Shown here: positions 1-6,758 of the stretch, piece after piece
Layout of the letters: each line of letters opens with the position of its first letter
Numbering within the stretch: the stretch's first letter is position 1
Assembly (NCBI GenBank): GCA_008668455.1
Contig: RQCD01000100.1
Location: 1-17,257, forward strand
DNA length: 17,257 bases
Source of the DNA: Clostridia bacterium
GTDB lineage: Bacteria; Bacillota; Clostridia; UBA1381
Direction of reading: 5' to 3'
The notes under the pieces: generated by a model
Told to the model about the DNA's origin: nothing
Databases searched by the model: none
The model's input: only the letters and a program-made list of their open reading frames with translations
Program-made: the position numbers and the translations under genes

Positions 1-97
1 AGGTGTCTGCAAGGCGCTGTCAAAATATGAGATTGATCCGGATAAGTGTAAGTGATGCAGTCTATGCTCCAGACAGTGTCCGGTGGGCGCAATCTCC
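1..97 (+). pseudogene. Fragment of NuoF/HydB-type hydrogenase subunit, C-terminal ferredoxin domain
   Basis: Frame 2 of the + strand reads GVCKALSKYEIDPDKCK, a stop, then CSLCSRQCPVGAIS. This matches the start of the 2x[4Fe-4S] C-terminal domain of NuoF-like subunits of NAD-dependent [FeFe]-hydrogenases, where CxGCxxCxxxCP is expected. The Gly between the first two Cys is replaced by TGA (53-55); GGA to TGA is one substitution. Similarity stops near base 97, where a Gly-Glu continuation is expected but Ser-Cys follows. The piece points opposite to the adjacent hydrogenase-linked genes, although in comparable operons nuoF lies downstream of the HATPase on the same strand. Most likely it is a misjoined end or small rearranged scrap, not an expressed gene. 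Confidence 0.6.
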
Positions 98-477
98 TCG
101 TGTGCGGTGACAGCTTGGTGAACGGTTTCCGCCATGTCTCCGAGCGGTTCACGGTCAATATGATGATAACCAAACCGCGCTGTGATGACAGTTCCCTCAC
201 CGACCTTTGAGGTCAGCGTGATTCCGCCGCCGGTGTTTTCTGCTGCAAGCTTTAAAAGCGGTATCCCCAATCCGACTCTGCGTGTGGTTCGCCCGGTAGT
301 AAACGGGTCAATCACTCTTTTTACCATCTCCTGATCCATGCCGCAGCCGTTGTCGGTAATTGTAAAGGACAGAAGATCCGCCGCCTCATCCTCCAATATG
401 TTCAGTGTGATGAGCGTTGCACCGGCGGTGATGGAATTTTGCAGAATGTCGATGATATGTAAGGAAAGCTCTTTCAT
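98..477 (-). CDS. HATPase-fold ATP-binding protein of the hydrogenase operon, 3' end lost
   Basis: The protein starts MKELSLHIIDILQNSITAG and carries the GHKL ATPase motifs. These are the N-box with Asn13, the G1 box DNGCGM, and a TTGRTTRRVGLGIPLL segment (G2/lid). It ends recognisably at HIDREPLGDMAETV. It resembles the small ATP-binding protein that sits between NuoE and the [2Fe-2S]/NuoF subunits in clostridial hydrogenase operons. Its substrate is unknown; a histidine- or serine-kinase-like role is possible. The start is ATG at 477, 18 nt after the nuoE stop; an in-frame GTG at 486 lies closer to the AAAGG. The frame stays open to base 1, but the residues beyond about base 98 are antisense to the NuoF scrap and are probably not native. 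The true C-terminus is therefore missing. Confidence 0.75.
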
Positions 478-495
478 GCTTTGCACCCAGCCTTT

Positions 496-987
496 TTATT
501 CGTATTTTTGCAGGATTCCGGCAATCTCGTCTACGGTCAGTCTGCCGTAAACGTCATCATTAATCGTGACAACCGGCGCTAAACCGCATGCGCCGACGCA
601 GCGGGTTGCGTCCAGCGAGAATTTACCGTCTGCGGAGCATTCGCCCACGTCAATTTCCAGAATCGATTTGATTTTTTCCAAAATGTCCCCCGAACCCTTG
701 ACATAGCATGCTGTGCCAAGACAGACGCCAATCTGATATCTGCCCTTTGGGTTCAGAGAGAATTGCGTATAAAACGTGACAATTCCATAGATTTCTGCTA
801 AGGGTACCCCTAAGCCCTCGGAAATCATCTCCTGCACCTCAATCGGCAGATAGCCGTAAATGTCTTGTGCTTCATGCAGAACCGGGATGGTTGCGCCCTG
901 CTGACCCTTGTGTTTTGCAATCACTTCCATCAGCTGAGCTTTCTGCTCCTCTGTGCCGTTAAACGGCAATGTGTGTTTTTTCTCCAT
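496..987 (-). CDS. NADH-dependent hydrogenase [2Fe-2S] subunit, NuoE/HydC-like
   Basis: This is a 163-residue thioredoxin-like [2Fe-2S] protein of the NuoE family (HydC or HndA in [FeFe]-hydrogenases). It passes electrons between NAD(H)/flavin and the Fe-S chain of the complex. The four cluster ligands are visible as C89-x4-C94 and C130-x3-C134, after the typical helical N-terminal domain with IPVLHEAQDIYGYLP. Length is normal for the family. ATG at 987 is chosen because AGGAGG ends 7 nt before it; a TTG one codon upstream is only 4 nt away. The HATPase gene follows after 18 nt. The gene is separated from the PHP gene by a 195-nt AT-rich gap with its own promoter candidate. Confidence 0.93.
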   Translation of the reverse strand: MEKKHTLPFNGTEEQKAQLMEVIAKHKGQQGATIPVLHEAQDIYGYLPIEVQEMISEGLGVPLAEIYGIVTFYTQFSLNPKGRYQIGVCLGTACYVKGSGDILEKIKSILEIDVGECSADGKFSLDATRCVGACGLAPVVTINDDVYGRLTVDEIAGILQKYE

Positions 988-1030
988 CAAGAAACCTCCT
1001 GTTCAATATAAAATGCTGCAAAATAAATAC

Positions 1031-1039
1031 ATTATACCA
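1031..1039 (-). promoter_or_regulatory. Extended -10 promoter candidate for nuoE operon
   Basis: On the minus strand the sequence TGG-TATAAT is a perfect sigma-A -10 hexamer with the TGn extension, 43 nt before the nuoE ATG. No good -35 lies at 16-18 nt. A TTGTCA (1066-1071) is 29 nt upstream, and a second TATAAT lies at 1053-1058. The rest of the 990-1182 gap is AT-rich, without a convincing terminator hairpin. Confidence 0.45.
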
Positions 1040-1054
1040 TTTTAACATATCAAT
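1039..1054 (-). repeat. Copy 1 of a 16-bp motif shared by two operon promoters
   Basis: The minus strand reads ATTGATATGTTAAAAT, just upstream of the nuoE extended -10. It matches 15 of 16 bases of the element at 4344-4359 ahead of the first DRTGG gene. It could be a common operator for the two hydrogenase-linked operons, or a chance match in AT-rich promoter DNA. Confidence 0.4.
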
Positions 1055-1182
1055 TATATCATTTCTGACAACAAAAATACAGTGCATTTTACGAAAAAAA
1101 TATATTACTCTCTTTTCCACAAAAACATTAAAGATTTTTCGTCATATTTGCACATATGTATTCAATTTCTGTATGTTTTCTG

Positions 1183-1881
1183 TTATTTTCCCCATAAATA
1201 ATGCAGAAAACAGTCAATGCTCTTTTCTTCTAAATCCAGGCTGAATTCCGGCTCGGCAATGTCCTCTAAATAGTGTGCGTCCGAATTGGTCAGAATCCGG
1301 AAGCCGGCATATTTCTGCTCCAGCTCGGCGCGTCCTTTTGCGGTAATTTCTAAAGCGGAGACCGGCAGATCGGGCGGGATGAAGCCGAGATTGGATAGGA
1401 TACTGCTGCTTGACCGGTCAATATGCGCCGGCACGGAAGCGCCGCCATAGTTCGATGTCAGGGAAAATACCTGTTCAATCGAAAGTCCGGACGCGCAGAC
1501 CAAAAGCTGATGCTCCTCGCCCATAACCTCGTCTTTTTCGTTCAGATAAAGCTGTCTGCCGAAAATATCCGGTCGGTTCTCAATCGGCGGCAGTTGTGCT
1601 TTTAGCTCCTCTGAAAACTGCTCTGCCCGGTCAACGCTTGGAAAATAGCAGACAATATGCACCTCCTCTGCGCTCTCCACCTCAATTGCCGGAATCACTA
1701 AAAGCCGGCTGCCGGCTGCCTTGGCGACGGCACGCAGATTTCCGGCGCTGTTATGATCGGAAAGCGCGATGATGTCCAGCCCCTTTAAAAGCGCCATATT
1801 GACAATATTATTCGGCGTCATGTCCTCATCTCCGCAGGGAGAGAGGGCAGAGTGGAGGTGCAGATCGTAAAAGTATCTCAT
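1183..1881 (-). CDS. PHP-domain metal-dependent phosphoesterase
   Basis: This is a 232-residue PHP-family protein. Metal-binding motifs are present in order: DLHLHS with H8 and H10, SDHN with D42 and H43, E67, H75, H153 in PAHID, and NSDAH with D201 and H203. These are the ligands of a di- or trinuclear phosphoesterase site, so it is likely catalytic. The substrate is unknown; PHP proteins hydrolyse phosphomonoesters or short nucleotide phosphoesters. Its ATG overlaps the stop of the upstream DRTGG gene by 4 nt (ATGA), which implies translational coupling. It is the last gene of a five-gene set shared with hydrogenase loci, so it may dephosphorylate a partner or small signal made by the RsbW-like or HATPase proteins. 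That role is inference. Confidence 0.88.
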   Translation of the reverse strand: MRYFYDLHLHSALSPCGDEDMTPNNIVNMALLKGLDIIALSDHNSAGNLRAVAKAAGSRLLVIPAIEVESAEEVHIVCYFPSVDRAEQFSEELKAQLPPIENRPDIFGRQLYLNEKDEVMGEEHQLLVCASGLSIEQVFSLTSNYGGASVPAHIDRSSSSILSNLGFIPPDLPVSALEITAKGRAELEQKYAGFRILTNSDAHYLEDIAEPEFSLDLEEKSIDCFLHYLWGK

Positions 1882-2210
1882 ATGCCTGCTCCTGATAGCT
1901 CCCTGGCAAGCGCATAGGCAGATTTTTCCGAAACTAAAACCGGAATCCCCTCGCGGTCTGCACGCTCGGCGGTATTCTCATCCGGCGTGCAGGAATCGCA
2001 AAGCAGAATGCAGCCTGCCTCGGTTAAGCTTGCAACAGCCGCGATATTAATGTTTGTCTGGATTGTGATCCAGATGTTCCCGGCTTGGATCCGGCTCATG
2101 GCAAGGCTTAAAAGATCTCCGATATAGCAGCCGGAAAGCTCCTTTTTCGCGTGATCTTTTCCGCATACAATTTTTGCGCCGACCGTCCTGGAAAGTGTTT
2201 CAACGTTCAT
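1878..2210 (-). CDS. DRTGG domain-containing protein (short, second of two)
   Basis: This is a 110-residue stand-alone DRTGG-type domain. It has the family-like pattern of alternating strands and helices, with a central hydrophobic segment before a DSCTPDE-type loop. DRTGG domains also occur in phosphotransacetylases and CBS-linked regulators and are thought to be ligand-binding or assembly modules, with no known catalysis. It overlaps the hydrogenase-like gene upstream (2207-2210) and the PHP gene downstream (1878-1881), each by ATGA. It is paralogous in fold to the protein at 3943-4299. Its function is unknown; a sensory or scaffold role in the same signalling unit is an inference from position. 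Confidence 0.75.
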   Translation of the reverse strand: MNVETLSRTVGAKIVCGKDHAKKELSGCYIGDLLSLAMSRIQAGNIWITIQTNINIAAVASLTEAGCILLCDSCTPDENTAERADREGIPVLVSEKSAYALARELSGAGI

Positions 2211-3502
2211 TTTGATCCCCTCTTTCTGCTGGTATCTAATTCCACCATTTCGCGCGCTAAGGCGCTGATTTTTTCACGAAGCCGGAAAATACAGTCGTTT
2301 TCGCTTGCAAATCCGCGCACAATATCCTCCGCCAAATCCCGGCAGCTCGGCGCGCCGCAGGAGCCGCAGTCCAGCATCGGAAGCCGTTCGCAGATGGTTT
2401 CAATTTCCATTGCCATCTGCATCGCGCGGGAAATATCCGAATCTAAATTCATTACGGATCGATACACAACCGGATGATCCCAGAATACGTTTTCTTCGGT
2501 TTCGGTTTTCGCTCCGGTTTGCGGCAGCTCCTTTGAGATCCATTTGATGCGTGAATTTGCCACAAAATTGTTTTCTGCATTCAAAGGTCCGCCAACGCAG
2601 CCGCCCGGACATGCCAATGCCTCCACATATTCAATATCGGACAGCTTTCCGTCCTCAATTGCTTCTAAAATTTTAATCACATCATGGATTCCGTCCACGG
2701 CGATTTTCCGGTCTACGTGCGTGGCACGCGCCTCTCCACCGGCGGTTGCCCAGAGTGCGCCCTCTGCGCCGGAGAGGCTCAGATGCCTGATATGCTCCGC
2801 AGAAATCCGACTGATCTGGTGCGCAATTTTTAAGTATACATCCTTCATCGAGAAAACTGCGTCCACCTCTGATTTTTCAACGTTGGACGCATATTTTACC
2901 ACAGTCGCCTTTGCTGCACAGGGACTGATAAAGAAAATACCGATTTCCGATGCCGGAATCCCGGTTTTTTCCGAGATAGCATGCCGTGCCTCTCTTGCCG
3001 CCACCTCCATGGGGGAGCGGAGCGGAATAATGTGCGGAATCAAATTTGGAAAGCGAACGGCAATCAGGCTGACAACAGCCGGACAGGCAGAGGAAATAGA
3101 CGGCTTTAAAAGCTCGCCGGATGCCAATAGCTCTCTCGTTTTATGGCTAATGATTTCTGCTCCCTGTGCCACCTCCCAAACATCGTCGAAGCCGATTTCC
3201 AAAAGAGAGGATAAAATCACGTCGATTTGTTCTGCCTTTGAAAACTGTCCGTAGAATGCAGGGGCAACCAATGCCACCCGATAGCGGTATTGCTCCATCA
3301 GATCCATAGGGTCGGTGACTGCTTTTTTTGCATGATAAGGACAAACGCGGATACATTCTCCGCAGTCGATACATCGTTCAGTTAGGATTTTTGCCTTTCC
3401 GTTCTGCACACGGATTGCCTGAGTCGGACATTGTTTCAGACAATTGGTACATCCGGTGCAGACGGATTGATCTAAGGTTACGGAATGACTTCTTTTCGTC
3501 AT
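2207..3502 (-). CDS. Hydrogenase-like Fe-S protein (2x[4Fe-4S], H-cluster-type domain, C-terminal Fe-S domain)
   Basis: This 431-residue protein has three Fe-S regions. Residues 15-25 and 44-54 are two CxxCxxCxxxCP ferredoxin motifs. Residues ~75-310 match the C-terminal domain of [FeFe]-hydrogenase. C140 (SSACPA), C195 (SPCAAK) and C298/C302 (ACPGGC) correspond to the four H-cluster ligands, and K198 to the conserved Lys. The first Cys of TSCCP, which relays protons in catalytic enzymes, is Ala139, and the Met before PC is Ser. Residues 379-404 form a C-x2-C-x4-C...C cluster domain. It is probably a redox or H2 sensor rather than a fast hydrogenase. It lies 15 nt after the RsbW-like gene and is ATGA-coupled to the following DRTGG gene. 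Confidence 0.85.
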   Translation of the reverse strand: MTKRSHSVTLDQSVCTGCTNCLKQCPTQAIRVQNGKAKILTERCIDCGECIRVCPYHAKKAVTDPMDLMEQYRYRVALVAPAFYGQFSKAEQIDVILSSLLEIGFDDVWEVAQGAEIISHKTRELLASGELLKPSISSACPAVVSLIAVRFPNLIPHIIPLRSPMEVAAREARHAISEKTGIPASEIGIFFISPCAAKATVVKYASNVEKSEVDAVFSMKDVYLKIAHQISRISAEHIRHLSLSGAEGALWATAGGEARATHVDRKIAVDGIHDVIKILEAIEDGKLSDIEYVEALACPGGCVGGPLNAENNFVANSRIKWISKELPQTGAKTETEENVFWDHPVVYRSVMNLDSDISRAMQMAMEIETICERLPMLDCGSCGAPSCRDLAEDIVRGFASENDCIFRLREKISALAREMVELDTSRKRGSK

Positions 3503-3517
3503 ATCAACCCTTCTTTC

Positions 3518-3946
3518 TTAATGATTCGTCAGAATGGTGAGGGTTACGCAGGTTCCCTGACCGAGAATTGTGTCGATTTTCATGTCGTCAGTATATTTTT
3601 TCATGTTCGGCAGACCCATGCCTGCGCCAAAGCCCAATTCGCGTACCTGATTGCTTGCGGTGGAAAATCCCTCCTGCATCGCCTTTTCCACGTCCGGGAT
3701 TCCCGGACCGGTATCCTGCAGGATGCAGATCACACGATCCGGCAGAATATCCACATCAATATGTCCGCCGTTTGCGTGGATCACCATATTGATTTCCCCC
3801 TCATACATCGCAATTGCGGTGCGCCGGATGGTCTCCGGTGCAAAGCCGAGCTTGCTGAGCATTTTTTTCACCTTGCTGGAGGTTTCTCCTGCAAGGGTAA
3901 AATCGCTGCCGTCCACCTCGTAGTGCAGATGCAGAGGTTCCATCAT
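3518..3946 (-). CDS. RsbW-like anti-sigma factor / serine kinase ATPase
   Basis: This 142-residue GHKL ATPase is of the RsbW/SpoIIAB type. The N-box is EGEINMVIHA (E51, N53), G1 is DTGPGIP (D78) and G2 is GFGAGMGLPN (105-114). Known relatives phosphorylate anti-sigma-factor antagonists (STAS proteins) and bind sigma factors, but neither partner is encoded in the window. In this clostridial gene set the partner is unknown and could be a DRTGG protein or the Fe-S protein. Two adjacent ATGs exist; the one at 3946 makes the ATGA overlap with the upstream DRTGG gene that recurs in this operon. The protein is cytoplasmic with no membrane segment. Confidence 0.85.
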   Translation of the reverse strand: MMEPLHLHYEVDGSDFTLAGETSSKVKKMLSKLGFAPETIRRTAIAMYEGEINMVIHANGGHIDVDILPDRVICILQDTGPGIPDVEKAMQEGFSTASNQVRELGFGAGMGLPNMKKYTDDMKIDTILGQGTCVTLTILTNH

Positions 3947-4299
3947 GCGCCGCCCCTTTCCTTGCCGACTAAGCCGGCTTGGTAGAGCTTTCCGCAGGCA
4001 ATATAAAGCGGAGCTTCTGTACGCATGAGAACAATCTCTTTGGATTCTGCCAGGCGGATCAGAGCCTCCTCAGGTGTTTTCCCGCGCACAAAGACGATAC
4101 ACCCAATATCCATCATTTCCGCTGTCCTGACCACCTGCGGATTCATCAGTCCGGTCAGAAGCAGAGCGCGGTCCTTGACGAATGCAAGAACATCGCTCAT
4201 CAGGTCGCAGCCGCAGGCAGAAAACACTTCATTTTCCAGCCCTTCCTCCGGTGTGAGCAGATCGGCGCTTAAAATCTCTTTTACTGCACTGAGTTTCAT
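3943..4299 (-). CDS. DRTGG domain-containing protein (first gene of the redox-signalling operon)
   Basis: This 118-residue protein resembles the DRTGG proteins that open hydrogenase-linked operons in Clostridia. It has an MKLSAVKEIL start, a cluster around GCDLMSDVLAF, and an LLTGLMNPQVVRTAEM core followed by IGCIVFVRGK. It has no catalytic motif. The ATG at 4299 is preceded by AGGAGG (4306-4311, 6 nt spacing) and by a promoter candidate, so it begins the transcription unit. It shares fold and context with the second DRTGG gene, though the two sequences differ a lot. Its role is unknown; ligand binding or partner tethering is plausible. Confidence 0.8.
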   Translation of the reverse strand: MKLSAVKEILSADLLTPEEGLENEVFSACGCDLMSDVLAFVKDRALLLTGLMNPQVVRTAEMMDIGCIVFVRGKTPEEALIRLAESKEIVLMRTEAPLYIACGKLYQAGLVGKERGGA

Positions 4300-4343
4300 A
4301 GATTACCTCCTTGTAAAGAATGAAAAAAAAACTGTATAAGTTT

Positions 4344-4372
4344 ATTGTAACATATCAATCCAAACTATACAA
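4344..4372 (-). promoter_or_regulatory. Promoter candidate for the DRTGG/RsbW/PHP operon, containing the shared 16-bp motif
   Basis: The minus strand reads TTGTAT (4367-4372), a 17-nt spacer, and TACAAT (4344-4349) with a TGT extension. This sits 44 nt before the first ATG. The motif ATTGATATGTTACAAT (4344-4359) covers the -10 and half of the spacer, and is nearly the same as the element at 1039-1054. The folE end (4418) to 4300 contains no GC-rich terminator. Confidence 0.5.
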
Positions 4373-4417
4373 GTTTTCTTTTTAAAATTTTTTCTTTTTG
4401 TTTAATCTGTTCAAAAC

Positions 4418-4996
4418 TTACTTCAAAAGACTGTATACCTCGCTGCGCAGCTGGTTATCCGTTTCAAAAATACCGCGGATGGCTGCTGTTCGCGTCTTTG
4501 CGTTCCGGGATTTGATTCCGCGCGCAGTCATGCAGCTGTGTTCTCCTTCAATCACCACAATGACGTCCTCGGTTTTTAACACCCTTTGCATAATCTCGGC
4601 AATGTCGCAGCCAAGACGCTCCTGCAATTGCAGACGCTTTGCCGCCATATCGGCAATCCGGGCGATTTTGGAAAGACCGATCACGCGATCCTTTGGAATA
4701 TAACCGACATGAACACGCATATTGTACATCAGCGCTAAATGATGCTCGCAAAAGCTGAATACCTCAATGTCCTTGACCAGGACTAAATCGTGCGTCTGGA
4801 CATCGGTAAAGCATTTATCAAACATTTCGGCAATCTCGCCGTTAGAATAGCGCATGCCCTCCAAAACCTCGGCATACATCCGGGCAACACGTTCCGGCGT
4901 TTCCCTTAATCCCTCGCGCTCCGGATCGTCTCCCAGCTCCTTTAGGAGTTCCTTTATTAAAGAAGCAATTTTTTTCTGGTTGAATTCCTGTTTCAT
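4418..4996 (-). CDS. folE: GTP cyclohydrolase I
   Basis: FolE converts GTP to dihydroneopterin triphosphate, the entry step for tetrahydrofolate and, in this context, for 7-deazaguanine (queuosine) synthesis. Zn/catalytic residues are visible in FSFCEHH and GEHSCMTARG, along with conserved VHVGYIPKD and GLSKIARI. The length (about 192 residues) is normal. I chose the ATG at 4996 because GGAG lies 7 nt before it; the ATG four codons earlier (5008) lacks a clear ribosome binding site. It is the last gene of the que operon, after queE. Since preQ0 is made from GTP by FolE and then QueD, its placement suggests this copy serves queuosine first. Confidence 0.93.
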   Translation of the reverse strand: MKQEFNQKKIASLIKELLKELGDDPEREGLRETPERVARMYAEVLEGMRYSNGEIAEMFDKCFTDVQTHDLVLVKDIEVFSFCEHHLALMYNMRVHVGYIPKDRVIGLSKIARIADMAAKRLQLQERLGCDIAEIMQRVLKTEDVIVVIEGEHSCMTARGIKSRNAKTRTAAIRGIFETDNQLRSEVYSLLK

Positions 4997-5028
4997 TTCA
5001 ATCTCCATTCTGTTGCCTGTATCGGACG

Positions 5029-5715
5029 TTATACTCCGCGTTTGTCCGGATCCCAGATAATTTTGTGCAGCTGAACCTGAAAACGCGCGTTCTGCAAAAG
5101 CGGTTCGGATAATATCAGCTTCACTAATTTTTGCGCGTCATAAGAACCGTAAACCGCACCGATAAAGATGTGCGGCATGGATGCTCTTTGTGCAGATAAC
5201 CGGGAAAGCACATCCAACATTACTTTTATATCCCTTTCGTCTCCGACCACAAATTTAATCACGTCCCGATCCTCTAAGAGGAGGAAATTCTCCCAAAGCA
5301 TTTTCTCCTCCATGCCGCTGGACGGAAGCTTATAATCAATGGTATAAAAAAGCTTTTTCCGGTCTTTGAGTTTTTCCTCAAAAGGGCGCAGCGCTGCCGC
5401 GCCGTTTGTTTCGATATTCACTTCAAAGCCGCTCTGCATCATCAGGCTTACCAAATCGGCTATCCCCTCTGCAATCAGCGGTTCGCCGCCGGTTAGGGTG
5501 ACGCGGCGATAGGAGGGGTTCAGCTTTTCTAAAATTTCCTTTTCTGTCATTTCGGTATACCGGCAGGGCTCTGCTTCTCCGTAGAGCGCATAGAGGGTAT
5601 CGCAGTAGCTGCATCTTAAATTGCATCCGGCAAGACGGACAAAGGAAACCGGCTGACCGGTTCGGATTCCTTCGCCGTCAATACTGTCAAAAATTTCGAC
5701 AACACGATATATCAT
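5029..5715 (-). CDS. queE: 7-carboxy-7-deazaguanine synthase (radical SAM)
   Basis: QueE performs the radical-mediated ring contraction of 6-carboxy-tetrahydropterin to 7-carboxy-7-deazaguanine. The protein has 228 residues. The DSIDGEGIRTGQP start and the radical-SAM cluster motif C31-x3-C35-x2-C38 (CNLRCSYCD) are typical, and TLTGGEPL follows as the SAM-binding GGE motif. The gene lies 30 nt after queD. Its ribosome binding site GGGGAC lies inside a tandemly repeated 13-mer that also resembles the queC start region. Product and pathway assignment are secure from motifs plus neighbours. Confidence 0.95.
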   Translation of the reverse strand: MIYRVVEIFDSIDGEGIRTGQPVSFVRLAGCNLRCSYCDTLYALYGEAEPCRYTEMTEKEILEKLNPSYRRVTLTGGEPLIAEGIADLVSLMMQSGFEVNIETNGAAALRPFEEKLKDRKKLFYTIDYKLPSSGMEEKMLWENFLLLEDRDVIKFVVGDERDIKVMLDVLSRLSAQRASMPHIFIGAVYGSYDAQKLVKLILSEPLLQNARFQVQLHKIIWDPDKRGV

Positions 5716-5743
5716 TTGTATGTCCCCTTCTTTGTATGTCCCC
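5715..5743 (-). repeat. Tandem GGGGACATACAAA leader repeat before queE
   Basis: On the minus strand GGGGACATACAAA occurs twice exactly (5731-5743 and 5715-5727), 3 nt apart (period 16). The second copy forms the queE ribosome binding site and abuts the ATG. A 12/13 match in the same register precedes queC (6745-6757). Confidence 0.75.
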
Positions 5744-5745
5744 TG

Positions 5746-6081
5746 TTAATCGCGATAATAGGAGGCGGTGTTGTTTTCGCTTTCCTGCACATCCACCCGA
5801 TAGCAAAGCTTTCCTAAATCCTCGCAGATAAAGTGCGCCAGATTTTCGGCGGTGGGGTTAAAGGAAACCTCATCGTTGATCACCTTGTGGTCAAACCGAT
5901 CCTGCACCTTTTTTTTGATGTGGGTAAAGTCCATCAGCATACCGTTCTCATTTAAGGTATCTCCGCGCAGATAGACGGTTACCAGCCAGTTGTGTCCGTG
6001 CAGCTCGGTGCATTTGGACGGGTAGGCTAGATTCAGCTTATGTGCTGCGCTGATTTCCAGCTTTTTTATCACTTCATACAT
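5746..6081 (-). CDS. queD: 6-carboxy-5,6,7,8-tetrahydropterin synthase
   Basis: QueD turns dihydroneopterin triphosphate into 6-carboxytetrahydropterin, the substrate of QueE. It belongs to the PTPS/6-pyruvoyl-tetrahydropterin synthase family. Zn ligands are H14 (SAAHKL), H28 and H30 (ELHGHNW), with the catalytic Cys at 24 in the PSKC segment. MLMDFTHIKK and NPTAENLAHFI are standard family motifs. At 111 residues it is on the short side but complete. The start overlaps the queC end by 8 nt, which points to translational coupling in the que operon. Confidence 0.94.
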   Translation of the reverse strand: MYEVIKKLEISAAHKLNLAYPSKCTELHGHNWLVTVYLRGDTLNENGMLMDFTHIKKKVQDRFDHKVINDEVSFNPTAENLAHFICEDLGKLCYRVDVQESENNTASYYRD

Positions 6082-6745
6082 TCTTTTTTTCCTTGCTTTC
6101 CATATATTCTTCGTACCCTCTCCGGCGCAGATAACAGGAGGGGCAGTGACCGCAGCCCTCGCCGATCACACCGTTATAGCAGGTCAGTGTTTTGTGGTAG
6201 ATTAAATCTAACACACCCAGCTCGTCTGCTAATTCCCAGGTTTGCTTTTTGTCCAGCCACATCAGCGGTGTGTGGATCACAAACGGATAGTCCATTGCCA
6301 GGTTTAGCGTCACGTTCAAGGATTTTACAAATGCGTCGCGGCAGTCCGGATAGCCGGAAAAATCGGTTTCGCAGACTCCGGTTATCAGATCGGTGATCCC
6401 GTGTGTTTTTGCATAGATTGCCGCATAGCTTAAAAAGAGCAGATTCCGTCCCTCAACAAAGGTATTCGGCGGTGCGCCCTCCGGCTTTTTCTCCTCCACC
6501 GGAATATCCTCGCGCGTCAGAGAATTTGCGCTTAGCTGGCTGATGATTGGTGTTGCTACGATTTCAAACGGAATGTTTTCATCCCTGCAGATGTTTTGTG
6601 CGCAGGTTAATTCTAATTTGTGCCGCTGACCGTAGTCAAAGCCGATGGCAGATACATTGTCGTGTCCGTATTGTCTGATTGCCCAGAACAGGCAGGTGGT
6701 TGAGTCCTGTCCGCCGGACAGGACAACTAATGCTTTTCGATTCAT
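6074..6745 (-). CDS. queC: 7-cyano-7-deazaguanine (preQ0) synthase
   Basis: QueC converts 7-carboxy-7-deazaguanine to preQ0 with ATP and ammonia. The protein has 223 residues. The PP-loop is SGGQDS (10-15), followed by FDYGQRH. A Zn site is formed by C189, C198, C201 and C204 (GCGHCPSC). The start is ATG at 6745 (MNRKALVVLSGG) with GGGGAC 7 nt upstream; the 21 extra codons upstream lie over the end of queF and are unlike the family. It is 13 nt after the queF stop and overlaps queD by 8 nt. Confidence 0.95.
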   Translation of the reverse strand: MNRKALVVLSGGQDSTTCLFWAIRQYGHDNVSAIGFDYGQRHKLELTCAQNICRDENIPFEIVATPIISQLSANSLTREDIPVEEKKPEGAPPNTFVEGRNLLFLSYAAIYAKTHGITDLITGVCETDFSGYPDCRDAFVKSLNVTLNLAMDYPFVIHTPLMWLDKKQTWELADELGVLDLIYHKTLTCYNGVIGEGCGHCPSCYLRRRGYEEYMESKEKKNV

Positions 6746-6758
6746 TTTTATGTCCCCT

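Noticed and set aside
2544..3254. Long + strand frame (236 codons) opposite the hydrogenase-like gene
   Set aside because: It is a shadow of a well-supported minus-strand gene, with no family motif and no ribosome binding site.
1039..4359. Rex operator for the shared 16-bp motif
   Set aside because: The classic site is TTG-N12-CAA with TTAA inside; the motif has TTG-N8-CAA in one copy and lacks the CAA end in the other.
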